Assembly (NCBI GenBank): GCA_963664935.2
Contig: CAXXSE010000002.1
Span: 1-64,000, forward strand
DNA length: 64,000 nucleotides
Direction: 5' to 3'
From: G963664935 sp963664935
GTDB lineage: Bacteria; Pseudomonadota; Gammaproteobacteria; Methylococcales; G963664935
How positions within the stretch are numbered: position 1 is the stretch's first letter; each line of letters begins with the position of its first letter. This document shows positions 49,258 to 57,018 of the stretch, one piece after another. Under the pieces are notes generated by a model. The model did not search any database. It was not told the origin of the DNA and saw nothing but the letters and a program-made list of their open reading frames with translations. Position numbers and translations under genes: made by a program.

Positions 49258-49992
49258 ATGAAATTATCACTCTGGATTTCGCTGTTGGGAGCGATGATGA
49301 CGATGTCGGTGATGAATGTCCTTGCGGAGGATGGCTACGAAGAAAAACGTCAGCGGATGCTTGCTGTTATTCGGCAAACGGTGGCGATAACAGAATCTTA
49401 TATTGGCAGGGCTTCTATGAACAAGCGGGTGGAGGATGCGATAATGGCAGTTCCCCGGCATAAATTCGTCCCGCCGGATAGCCGAGCATACGCTTATGAG
49501 AATACAGCATTATCCATAAGCCATAAGCAAACTATTTCCCAGCCTTATATTGTCGCCTTGATGACCGATCTGGCTGCGGTGACCTCTGAATCCGTGGTAT
49601 TAGAGGTTGGCACGGGTTCCGGTTATCAGGCTGCCGTATTGTCTGAAATAGCGAGCCATGTTTACAGCATCGAGATCATAGAGCCTCTGGGCTTGCAGGC
49701 AAGCTTGCTTTTAGAGGATCTGGGTTATGACAATGTTACGCTAAAGATTGGCGATGGCTATCATGGCTGGCCTGAACACGCTCCCTTTGATGCTATTTTA
49801 GTGACCGCGGCCGCGGAACATATCCCAGAGCAACTTATCCAACAATTAAAATCAGGTGGACGATTGGTCATTCCGGTAGGTAAACATGGGGAGGATCAGT
49901 CCCTTAGGGTTTTGACGAAAGGAGCTGATGGCGAGATCGAACAGAGAGATATCTTGCCTGTAGCGTTTGTTCCTTTAACTGGCAAACACTAA
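49258..49992 (+). CDS. pcm: Exported protein-L-isoaspartate O-methyltransferase
   Basis: Transfers a methyl group from S-adenosylmethionine to isoaspartyl residues of damaged proteins, allowing repair. The N-terminus MKLSLWISLLGAMMTMSVMN, then VLAED, is a signal peptide, so the enzyme would act in the periplasm. I start at the ATG of MKLS (49258). An ATG 15 bases upstream is possible. The PCMT signature includes PRHKFVPPDSRAYAYENTAL, then SHKQTISQPYIVALM. SAM motif I is VLEVGTGSGYQAAVL. The post-I Glu and GDGYHGWPEHAPFDAILVTA follow. Length and motifs are normal. Classical cytosolic Pcm lacks such a leader, and the usual surE neighbour is absent. Confidence 0.85.
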   Translation: MKLSLWISLLGAMMTMSVMNVLAEDGYEEKRQRMLAVIRQTVAITESYIGRASMNKRVEDAIMAVPRHKFVPPDSRAYAYENTALSISHKQTISQPYIVALMTDLAAVTSESVVLEVGTGSGYQAAVLSEIASHVYSIEIIEPLGLQASLLLEDLGYDNVTLKIGDGYHGWPEHAPFDAILVTAAAEHIPEQLIQQLKSGGRLVIPVGKHGEDQSLRVLTKGADGEIEQRDILPVAFVPLTGKH

Positions 49993-50669
49993 ATCAACCT
50001 TTTAATCGTATACTGTCCCTTGGTTTTTAATGTCACCCGAACCGGCTTTTAAGTTTTATTTTTCCAATACCAACCATGGGAACCTGTAAACGGGGCTTTC
50101 AATAGACCGTCGGATTGACTGTCCGTGGCTTCTTTAAAGCTTTTGAAATGGCCGGTAGTATCGCCGTCCGGTTCGCCATGAAAATCGAAGTACAACTGGG
50201 CGAAGAAAAGGGGACAGATTTATTTATTTTAGCAAAGAGGGCAGATTTATGTTACGCTAAAAATAGTAAAAATAAATCTGTCCCCTTTTTTTTAGTCGAT
50301 GAGTCAACCTTTGAAACAGATCGTGGCGGAAACACGAAGCGCTGGGACAGCGTGGAGTCTTCCATAAAAAACGAGAACAGAATTATTTTAGCCGCCTTAC
50401 TCACACTAAATTAAATCCCCCCTTTTTTCTCTTCGGTTTTTGGGTCATAGAATCAGTTACACACCACCCCGGCATTGCCTTATGTCATCACATAACATAT
50501 AGTCTTTTGTAAGGACATTTTTCTGAATCAGTGACTTCAATTCGGATAATAGGGTGCGGAATGTTGGTATTACAGGGGATCAAAAATCTTAGCTCATACC
50601 TTGTGCTGGAGTGGAGTCACGAAGTCAAGATTACCATTTTCAATATTTTAAACTTCTTTGGAAGCCAAT
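49993..50669. other. Intergenic, with a long inverted repeat and no convincing gene
   Basis: A 99-codon frame at 50115-50414 spans the inverted repeat listed separately and resembles nothing, so I do not call it. The region 50430-50660 should hold the promoter of the toxin-antitoxin pair. Confidence 0.4.
50207..50293. repeat. Long inverted repeat, RAYT/REP-like
   Basis: AAAGGGGACAGATTTATTTA, then TTTT on the left, and AAAATAAATCTGTCCCCTTT on the right, form a stem of about 21 bp around a loop of about 35-40 bp. A second partial GGGCAGATTTAT lies in the loop. Similar GGTACAGATTTATTTATTAA occurs at about 46591, close to the RAYT gene, which suggests a REP family served by RAYT. Confidence 0.65.
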
Positions 50670-50954
50670 ATGATGAGCGTTTCTACTCAAGATAAAACTC
50701 CGCATTTAAATATACGAATTAAGGCTAAGCAACGTAGCCTAATCGAACGAGCAGCACAGGTTTACGATAAAACTGTTTCGGATTTCGTTCGAGATGCAGC
50801 GCTGCAAGAAGCACAGCATGCCCTTTTAGATCGGACGTGTTTATTTCTTGATAAGCAAGGATGGGATAAATTCATTGGAGCTCTAGACATGCCGCCTAAA
50901 AAAAATAAGCGGTTACAGGATCTTATGTCTCGTAAACCTGTATGGGAAAAATAA
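50670..50954 (+). CDS. DUF1778 antitoxin (TacA-like)
   Basis: A protein of 94 residues. The start is ATG 50670 after GGAAG. The RHH fold is HLNIRIKAKQRSLIERAAQV, then YDKTVSDFVRDAALQEAQ. The C-terminal tail FLDKQGWDKFIGALDMPPKK, with PP-x-N/K, is the usual toxin-binding tail of DUF1778 antitoxins. It overlaps the GNAT toxin gene by 13 bp. It probably represses the operon with the toxin bound. Confidence 0.8.
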   Translation: MMSVSTQDKTPHLNIRIKAKQRSLIERAAQVYDKTVSDFVRDAALQEAQHALLDRTCLFLDKQGWDKFIGALDMPPKKNKRLQDLMSRKPVWEK

Positions 50955-51478
50955 AAAATGCGAGAGTATTATCTACACCGGAACCCTTAACGGATCGGCA
51001 TCAATGCTCTGACTTTTCGTGTGGCGAACCGGCGCTCGATGAATGGCTCAAGCGTCGAGCACTGAAAAGTCAACGAGAGGGTGCGGCGCGGACTTATGTG
51101 GTTTGTTCTGAAAACAAGGTGATTGGTTATTTTTCACTGGCCGCTGGTTCTCTAGCCCGTACTCGGGCAATTGCTAAAGTTAGGCGCAATATGCCGGACC
51201 CTGTTCCGGTTATGTTGCTTGCTCGTCTTGCTGTCGATATACAATGGCAAAAACTTGGGTTGGGTTGCTCGATGCTGCAAGATGCAGCCATGCGAACACT
51301 TCAGGCTGCCGAGATTGCGGGTATTCGAGCGATGGCTGTCCATGCCATTTCTCTCGATGCAAAACGCTTTTATCAGTACTTTGGATTCCGAGAATCAGAT
51401 TCTGAACCAATGTCCTTGATGGTCACCATACGTGATCTCGAAGCAGCTTTTTTGCTTGGCAATAAAACCTCGGCTTAA
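50942..51478 (+). CDS. GNAT-type toxin (TacT-like aminoacyl-tRNA acetyltransferase)
   Basis: A protein of 178 residues. It follows a DUF1778 antitoxin, as TacT/AtaT-type toxins do. These acetylate the amino group of charged tRNAs and stop translation. Visible: HQCSDFSCGEPALDEWLKRR, then SQREGAARTYV, MLLARLAVDIQWQKLGLGCS (acetyl-CoA loop Q-K-L-G-L-G) and AKRFYQYFGF (catalytic Tyr region). The pair is intact. Confidence 0.8.
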   Translation: MGKIKNARVLSTPEPLTDRHQCSDFSCGEPALDEWLKRRALKSQREGAARTYVVCSENKVIGYFSLAAGSLARTRAIAKVRRNMPDPVPVMLLARLAVDIQWQKLGLGCSMLQDAAMRTLQAAEIAGIRAMAVHAISLDAKRFYQYFGFRESDSEPMSLMVTIRDLEAAFLLGNKTSA

Positions 51479-51639
51479 GGAAACGGACAACATCATTCAT
51501 CATTTCAGCACGGTCGTTTACATACAACGAATGACGGGTTGGGGCAGGTAAGCGACCATCCTTTAGAAAGTCTGAATGACTGCTTTGAGTATCAAGCCGT
51601 GGTTGTTCGCAAGGATAAAGACCTATAAGCTGTTAATCG

Positions 51640-52422
51640 TTAAACAAGACGATTGATACCAGTATCAATCCTCCCATCGTCGTGAAGCACCAACCACCGA
51701 TATCCAGCCTCCAGATCGTCACGAATGTAGCGATCAGCTTTTGGTTTGAATTGAACACACGTCGACGGCGATCCAAACAGTCGAATTCCACCCCTTTGTC
51801 TTTCGAAACACTGATGGATGTGCCCCCAAATGACGCTTTTCACCCGATCATATTGCTCCACAATTGAAAATAGATCGTCAGGATTTTGCAAAGCCATAGC
51901 GTCCATCCATGGGCTGTCAATAGAAACCGGAGGATGATGCAGGCAAATCATCGCATATTTTTCTCGGTGGGCCTTAAGGCAACTGTCCAGAAATTCTTGT
52001 TCGGATTCAGCCAGCCGCCCACCATGGGTGTTTGGTAAATGCGTGTTTAATAAAATTAGTTGCCAATTTCGAAAAATGATTTGTTTGATACATGAAATCT
52101 TGTCGCAACATAGAATTTTTTGCATCAACATCGGATCGTCATGATTACCGGGGATACAATAAATTGGGACCTCAATATTGTCCAATGCGCCCAATAATCG
52201 GACATACGCATCGGTAATAGATTCATGCACCAAATCTCCTGTCATAAGCAGAATATCGGGCGGCCAATGATGACGGCGCGCCAACGCAATAACCCGATTT
52301 AGGGATTCCAGGGTATCAACGCCGTCCAAGCGTTGTTCCGGATCTTCAAAAATGTGCGTATCGGTTAACTGAAGTATCTTTACACCGGATTCGCGGGTAG
52401 ATAGAATCGAATTAGATTTCAT
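51640..52422 (-). CDS. cpdA: 3',5'-cyclic-AMP phosphodiesterase (class III)
   Basis: A metallophosphoesterase that hydrolyses cAMP in the cytoplasm. 260 residues from the second ATG (MKSNSI). Metal-binding blocks: LQLTDTHIFEDPEQRLDGVD (D-x-H), LLMTGDLVHE (GD), CIPGNHDD (GNHD), CLHHPPV and WGHIHQCFE (GH-x-H). The segment RLDGVDT is typical of CpdA. The C-terminal GIRLFGSPSTCVQFKP is also diagnostic. No operon partner on this strand. Confidence 0.88.
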   Translation of the reverse strand: MKSNSILSTRESGVKILQLTDTHIFEDPEQRLDGVDTLESLNRVIALARRHHWPPDILLMTGDLVHESITDAYVRLLGALDNIEVPIYCIPGNHDDPMLMQKILCCDKISCIKQIIFRNWQLILLNTHLPNTHGGRLAESEQEFLDSCLKAHREKYAMICLHHPPVSIDSPWMDAMALQNPDDLFSIVEQYDRVKSVIWGHIHQCFERQRGGIRLFGSPSTCVQFKPKADRYIRDDLEAGYRWLVLHDDGRIDTGINRLV

Positions 52423-52447
52423 AAAACATCGCACTCATGGATTCTTC

Positions 52448-52627
52448 ATGTTAAATTTAACTTGTTATTTAGGCGCTTTTGTTACGTCGATTGTGCTTTT
52501 GTTCCTGGTTGACACGGACAGCACAAAAGTTACCCTACTCGAATACCTTGTTCTCGGTGTTTTAGTTTATTCCGCTTTTTGTATTTTTAAGATCATTCTG
52601 AATTTATGTGAAGAGGCTGACACTTAG
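52448..52627 (+). CDS. Small two-helix membrane protein
   Basis: Fifty-nine codons from ATG 52448, divergent from cpdA. Two membrane helices are visible: LTCYLGAFVTSIVLLFLV and YLVLGVLVYSAFCIFKIILN, with the short polar linker DTDSTKVTLLE. It ends EEADT with TAG. No family is recognised. The regular alternation of helices and the clean frame support a real small gene. Confidence 0.5.
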   Translation: MLNLTCYLGAFVTSIVLLFLVDTDSTKVTLLEYLVLGVLVYSAFCIFKIILNLCEEADT

Positions 52628-52684
52628 GAATCTGGCAAAGATTAACTCAAATCAAAATGGTTCGAAATACTAATCTTTCAGCTG

Positions 52685-53143
52685 ATGCATCTTAATCCAA
52701 TTAGATTCTGGATTTTCACCTGCTTGTTTTTATACTTGATGATTGGCTGTTCTAACGCCAACGAAAACGCTCCCATGAAATCAAAACGGCTGTCCCCTTG
52801 TCCAGAAAGTCCCAACTGCGTCTCTAGTCTGACCAAAGACGAGGCGCACGCGATCAACCCTCTAACCTACACCGGATACTCCCTCGACGCCTTTGCACGA
52901 TTCAAAAAAATTCTTTTGGATATGCCTGACACGCGGCTTGTCACCGGTAATGAAGATTATATCCATGTGGAATTTCGCACGCGATTCTTGGGTTTCGTTG
53001 ACGATGTTGAAGCCCAATTGAACACAAGCGATAACACTATCGAAATCCGTTCCGCTTCAAGAACGGGCTATTGGGATTTCGGTGTGAATAAAAAACGCGT
53101 AGAGTCAATACGGAAGCGATTTTCCGGATCGGACGAATTCTGA
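52685..53143 (+). CDS. DUF1499 lipoprotein
   Basis: A protein of 152 residues. The N-terminus is a lipoprotein signal (FWIFTCLFLYLMIGC, Cys about 22), so it is probably membrane-anchored in the periplasm. The DUF1499 domain follows: LSPCPESPNCVSSL, then YIHVEFRTRFLGFVDDVEAQ and IEIRSASRTGYWDFGVNKKR. Function is unknown in spite of wide distribution. Intact. Confidence 0.8.
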   Translation: MHLNPIRFWIFTCLFLYLMIGCSNANENAPMKSKRLSPCPESPNCVSSLTKDEAHAINPLTYTGYSLDAFARFKKILLDMPDTRLVTGNEDYIHVEFRTRFLGFVDDVEAQLNTSDNTIEIRSASRTGYWDFGVNKKRVESIRKRFSGSDEF

Positions 53144-53294
53144 AATTTTTTGCATAATGATACGATATCTTGAGAAACAAACGATTACAGATCTTCGGCA
53201 AAATATGCCATCAAAGTGGTTCCCGCCATTGAATTTCTCAATGAACTAATCTGAACTCAAAAAATAAATCCGTACGCGTGGCCACGGATTCAGA

Positions 53295-54393
53295 TCAAAG
53301 CCCACTTTTCAAACTCGCTTCTATAAATTGATCCAGATCCCCATCCAGTACGGCTTGCGTATTTCCGGTTTCGATACCGGTCCGTAAATCCTTAATACGT
53401 GACTGGTCCAATACATAGGACCTTATTTGACTGCCCCAACCGATATCGGACTTGGATTGTTCAAGGACTTGCTGCTCCGCGTTCCGTTTTGACATTTCCA
53501 ACTCAAATAGTTTGGCTTTAAGCTGCTTCATTGCGGTTGCCTTGTTTTTGTGCTGCGATCGGCCATTTTGGCACTGGACCACAATATTGGTGGGCAGATG
53601 GGTAAGGCGTACCGCGGATTCGGTTTTATTAACGTGTTGTCCTCCCGCTCCGCTGGACCGGTACACATCGATGCGAAGATCCGCCGGATTGATGTCGATA
53701 TCAATATCGTCATCCACCTCCGGAGAGCAAAATACCGCGGCAAAAGAGGTATGTCTGCGGTTGCCGGAATCAAAGGGTGATTTCCGGACCAAGCGGTGTA
53801 CACCGCTTTCGGTCCTCAACCAACCAAACGCATAATCTCCGTCAAACTTGATGGTGGCGCTTTTGATACCGGCCACTTCACCGGGTGAAATTTCGATTAA
53901 ATCGGTTTCAAAACCTTTGCGTTCCCCCCAACGCAAATACATTCGCAACAGCATCTCCGCCCAGTCCTGCGCCTCGGTACCGCCAGATCCCGATTGAATT
54001 TCCAAAAAAGCGTTGCTAGGATCCATTTCCCCCGAAAACATTCGTTGGAATTCCAACTTGGCGACTTTTCCCTCGTAAGCTTCCAGATCTTGAACGACTG
54101 TAGCCATCGTCTCGTTATCATCTTCTTCAACGGCAAGTTCCAACAACTCGATTGAATCAAGCAACACTTGTTCGAGTTCACTGATAGTGTCAACAACAGC
54201 CTCTAGCTGACCACGCTCTTTGCCCAACGCTTGGGCCTTTTCCCGATCTTCCCAAATCGAAGGATCTTCAAGTTCTCTCAGAACCTCGGTCAGACGCTCC
54301 GATTTATTATCGAAGTCAAAGATACCCCCGTAGAGCGTCACAACGACTCTTCAGATCTTCTATTTTGTTATAAACCGGGTTGAGTTCTTCCAT
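53295..54393 (-). CDS. prfB: Peptide chain release factor 2, with programmed +1 frameshift
   Basis: RF2 recognises UGA and UAA and releases the finished peptide. The gene is split at codon 25-26 by an in-frame TGA (54316-54318) within GGGGGTATCTTTGAC. This is the classic autoregulatory site: internal Shine-Dalgarno-like G run, CTT slip codon, UGA, C. Low RF2 allows a +1 shift (CTT then GAC) into the 348-aa frame. ORF 1 is MEELNPVYNKIEDLKSRCDA, then LRGYL, and the start is ATG 54393. The downstream part has the GGQ motif GAGGQHVNKTESAVRLTHLP and the RF2 anticodon-like SPFDSGNRRHTS (SPF). The length is normal. Confidence 0.95.
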
Positions 54394-54519
54394 AGCATTT
54401 GAAAACTGAGATAAAAAGATTTTCATTATAACCTGAATCCGTGACTTCACTACGGTACGGGTACAAGTTCTTGATCCCTTGTGAAACCAATACTTGCACC
54501 CTGATATCCGCATTGTAGA

Positions 54520-54600
54520 TCGGATAAGCGTAGCGTCATCCGACCATTTGGCGTTTGGGTGAATCCATTGTTGGTTGGCGTTACGCTCATCCAACCTACG
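54520..54600. repeat. REP-like paired hairpins
   Basis: Two short palindromes in tandem: GATCGGATAAGCGTAGCGTC and ATCCGA, then GGTTGGCGTTACGCTCATCC and AACC. GCGTTACGCTCATCCAACC-type repeats are common dispersed REP elements in gammaproteobacteria. Located between prfB and the holin gene. Confidence 0.5.
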
Positions 54601-54603
54601 TAT

Positions 54604-54656
54604 CCCACAAAAACCTTGAGTTTTGCTCAGGTGCGATGTATAAACGCTTAGATTTT
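54604..54656 (+). repeat. Dispersed 45-bp repeat, second copy at 42090-42137
   Basis: AACCTTGAGTTTTGCTCA, then GCGATGTATAAACGCTTA. The inverted version at 42090-42137 differs at about four positions. No coding. Origin unknown. Confidence 0.45.
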
Positions 54657-54694
54657 ATGCTTTTTATACACACAATAAAAAGAGCAGGAATACC

Positions 54695-55123
54695 ATGTGG
54701 GGTTTTTTACAGCCGTTAATCGGACCCGTAGTAAACAAAATAGTTAATCTTATCCTGGATCCGAACGCCAGAGCAAAAGCAAAGGAAGAATTTGAGAGAG
54801 AGCTACTATCCGCGGTTAATGAGGCTAGTAGGGCGCAAGCCAAGATAAACGAAATAGAGGTAGCCCACAGTAGCATTTTTGTTGCGGGATGGCGACCGTT
54901 TATTGGATGGGTATGTGGTATTGGTTTATTGTGGGCGTTTATATTTCAACCAATATTTATCTGGGCAATTGCAAGTTTTGATTTAGGAGTCAACGATCTT
55001 CCAGCGATCAATACAGACGGCCTCTATCAACTGGTTTTAGCAATGTTAGGTATGGGTGGACTACGTACATTTGAGAAATTGAAGGGTGTTTCGCGAGAAA
55101 CGAAGCCTGGAAATAAAAATTAA
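54695..55123 (+). CDS. 3TM holin-like protein (GTA/phage holin type)
   Basis: A protein of 142 residues. N-terminal LQPLIGPVVNKIVNLILDPN, then ARAKAKEEFEREL, and membrane helices VAGWRPFIGWVCGIGLLWAF, IFQPIFIWAIASF and LYQLVLAMLGMGGLRTFEKL. This layout, with WRPF-x-G, is typical of the 3TM holin family found in gene transfer agents and prophages. It would permeabilise the inner membrane for lysis. No endolysin or other phage gene is adjacent, so it is an orphan. Ribosome site AAAGAGCAGGA. Confidence 0.75.
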   Translation: MWGFLQPLIGPVVNKIVNLILDPNARAKAKEEFERELLSAVNEASRAQAKINEIEVAHSSIFVAGWRPFIGWVCGIGLLWAFIFQPIFIWAIASFDLGVNDLPAINTDGLYQLVLAMLGMGGLRTFEKLKGVSRETKPGNKN

Positions 55124-55159
55124 GGAACAAGATTAGTAATGCAGGGACGGATTTAACTA

Positions 55160-55194
55160 GAAAAGGCCTATAAGAAAACCTTATAAGCCTTTGG
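55160..55194 (-). terminator. Terminator of tRNA-Met
   Basis: On the minus strand, AAAGGCTTATAAG / CTTATAGGCCTTT forms a stem with loop GTTTT and a trailing TTTTCTAGTT. It begins 6-8 bp after the tRNA 3' end. Confidence 0.6.
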
Positions 55195-55199
55195 ATATA

Positions 55200-55276
55200 T
55201 GGTAGCTACGGGTGGACTTGAACCACCGACTCCAGCATTATGAATGCTGTGCTCTAACCAACTGAGCTACGTAGCC
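55200..55276 (-). tRNA. tRNA-Met (CAT), elongator type
   Basis: A full cloverleaf: acceptor GGCTACG / CGTAGCT (one G-U), D-arm GCTC-AGTTGGTTA-GAGC, anticodon stem CAGCA / TGCTG with loop TTCATAA, T-arm GGTGG-TTCAAGT-CCACC and encoded CCA. The first pair G-U rather than the C-A mismatch of initiators, and similarity to metT-type tRNAs, favour elongator Met over tRNA-Ile2. Confidence 0.92.
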
Positions 55277-55375
55277 AGGATTTGGAAGGCAAATATTGTC
55301 CTTGGTCTGTTTTCCGGTGTCAAGATAATGCTCGTTTTTGAGCGATTCAGAGCGAAATATCCCTAACAGTTTTAA

Positions 55376-55492
55376 GAGATTGAATACGAAGAAGTGGAAT
55401 ACAATCCACCAAAGGTGATTTTGGATCAATTAGAGTCATTGGAATCTGAAATTCAGCAAGACCTTGTGGAATTAAGGAGAATGTTGAAATAG
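55376..55492 (+). pseudogene. Type I restriction methylase HsdM, C-terminal remnant
   Basis: The frame EIEYEEVEYNPPKVILDQLE, then SLESEIQQDLVELRRMLK and TAG, is the end of a type I (HsdM-like) N-6 adenine methylase, with the recurrent PP-x-I-L block followed by a coiled coil. Everything upstream is lost. It is followed by an hsdR tail. Confidence 0.5.
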
Positions 55493-55523
55493 TGGCGTAT
55501 ACTAATTCAATTACATTAATTGA

Positions 55524-55750
55524 TTGAATTAGTGAGAAACGCTAATTCAGCTATTGAAATAGCCAAAGGGCTGGAAGTTAAATTAGCTATTCCCGGTGTT
55601 GCTGTTCAGATGGAAATGATTCTTGAGCTACAAACGGATCAGTGGTGTAGCGATGTCAGATTGCCTGTGTTTGAGAATGTTTAGAGTCGCCTTGCGTGAT
55701 CTGACGCGGTTTTTAGACAAAAATGGTTTGATCGATTATGTTTTCTAATT
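55524..55750 (+). pseudogene. Type I restriction enzyme HsdR, C-terminal remnant
   Basis: The frame LAIPGVAVQMEMILELQTDQ, then WCSDVRLPVFENV, and after one extra T, RVALRDLTRFLDKNGLIDYV, matches the C-terminal tail of HsdR/DEAD-type subunits. Only this tail survives, next to an hsdM tail. The right edge abuts an IS/MITE end at 55751-55765. Confidence 0.5.
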
Positions 55751-55766
55751 TTTCTCGGACAGCCTC

Positions 55767-56951
55767 CTAACCAAGCGCAGCCTCTATACGCCCCATAGCA
55801 TCCTTCAACTTATCCATCCCGGTAGCAATAGAAATTCTAATATGCCCCGGGCAGCCAAACGCAGACCCTGGCACAACGGCGACCCCCGCTTTTTCGATTA
55901 AAAACTCAACCAGGGCCAGATCGTCATCACCGACATCCATTGTATCGATGATCGTTTGAACGTTCGGGAAGACATAAAAAGTACCGTCTGTCGGAAGGCA
56001 GGAAATGCCTTTTATGTTGTTCAGGGTTTCGACGACATAATCATGTCTTTCTTTGAATGCGTCGACCATGATTTGCACGCAGTTTTGATCGCCATTCAGG
56101 GCGGCTTCGGCCGCGACTTGGGAAATTGACGTCGGGTTCGATGTGCTTTGCGATTGAATTTTCTTCATGGCCTGAATGAGTTTGGCTGGTCCCGCGGCAT
56201 AGCCGATCCGCCAGCCGGTCATGGAATAGGCTTTGGATACCCCGTTAAGTACAATGGTATTTTCATAAAGTTCCTGGCAGGCGTTCAATATGTTGCAAAA
56301 TGTATTGCCGGGCCAGAGGATATGTTCGTACATATCATCGGTTGCAACGATAACCTTTGGGAAATCCATAAGCACCTTTCCCAATGCTTTTAATTCGTTT
56401 TCGGAATAGGCCATCCCGCTTGGATTGGAAGGGCTGTTAATGACGAATAACCGGGTTCGATCGGTCAAAGCATCGCGTAATTGTTGTGGCGTGAGTTTAA
56501 ACTGTTGTTGTTGGGTAGTGCTGACGATAATCGGTTTTCCGCCGGCGAGAATAACCATATCCGGGTATGAAACCCAATAGGGCGCCAGGATAACCACTTC
56601 ATCGCCTGGATTAAGAAGGGCCTGGGCGAGGTTGAAAAAACTTTGTTTACCACCGCAGGAGACGAGTATCTGATCACTTTGGTAATGTAAGCCGTTGTCA
56701 CGGTCGAGTTTGTTTATAATGGCATTTTTTAAGCTGGTAATCCCGTCGACGGCGGTGTACTTGGTAAACCCTTCTTGGATTGCTTGGATACCCGCATCCT
56801 TTATATGCGAGGGCGTATCGAAATCGGGTTCTCCAGCCCCGAGGCCAATAATATCTTTGCCGTCCGCTCTCATCGCCGCTGCGCGTGCGGTAATGATTAG
56901 TGTGGGGGAGGGTTTGACGGAGGTGACGCGCTCGGAAAGTTGAATGCTCAT
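55767..56951 (-). CDS. aspC: Aspartate aminotransferase, class I PLP enzyme
   Basis: Transfers the amino group between aspartate and 2-oxoglutarate. 394 residues from MSIQLSERVTSVKPSPTL. An ATG 69 bases upstream is less likely, as the family starts here. Motifs: GLGAGEPDFDTPSHI, YTAVDGI, PYWVSYPDM, INSPSNPSGMAYS, the PLP Lys in VSKAYSMTGWRIGYA (about 235) and the Arg in HIRISIATGMDKL that binds the substrate carboxylate. This is the AspC/AAT subgroup 1b type. It is divergent from uvrB with 67 bp between. The TAG stop borrows its G from an IS/MITE end, so the original stop may have been altered. Confidence 0.88.
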   Translation of the reverse strand: MSIQLSERVTSVKPSPTLIITARAAAMRADGKDIIGLGAGEPDFDTPSHIKDAGIQAIQEGFTKYTAVDGITSLKNAIINKLDRDNGLHYQSDQILVSCGGKQSFFNLAQALLNPGDEVVILAPYWVSYPDMVILAGGKPIIVSTTQQQQFKLTPQQLRDALTDRTRLFVINSPSNPSGMAYSENELKALGKVLMDFPKVIVATDDMYEHILWPGNTFCNILNACQELYENTIVLNGVSKAYSMTGWRIGYAAGPAKLIQAMKKIQSQSTSNPTSISQVAAEAALNGDQNCVQIMVDAFKERHDYVVETLNNIKGISCLPTDGTFYVFPNVQTIIDTMDVGDDDLALVEFLIEKAGVAVVPGSAFGCPGHIRISIATGMDKLKDAMGRIEAALG

Positions 56952-57018
56952 GTGTATTTTGGTTACGACAAATGGGTGAAAAGTATAGTACTTGATGCGG
57001 CGCAATATATGAATCCCC

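Noticed and set aside
50115..50414. 99-codon ORF downstream of pcm
   Set aside because: It spans the long inverted repeat, has no ribosome site and no recognisable domain.
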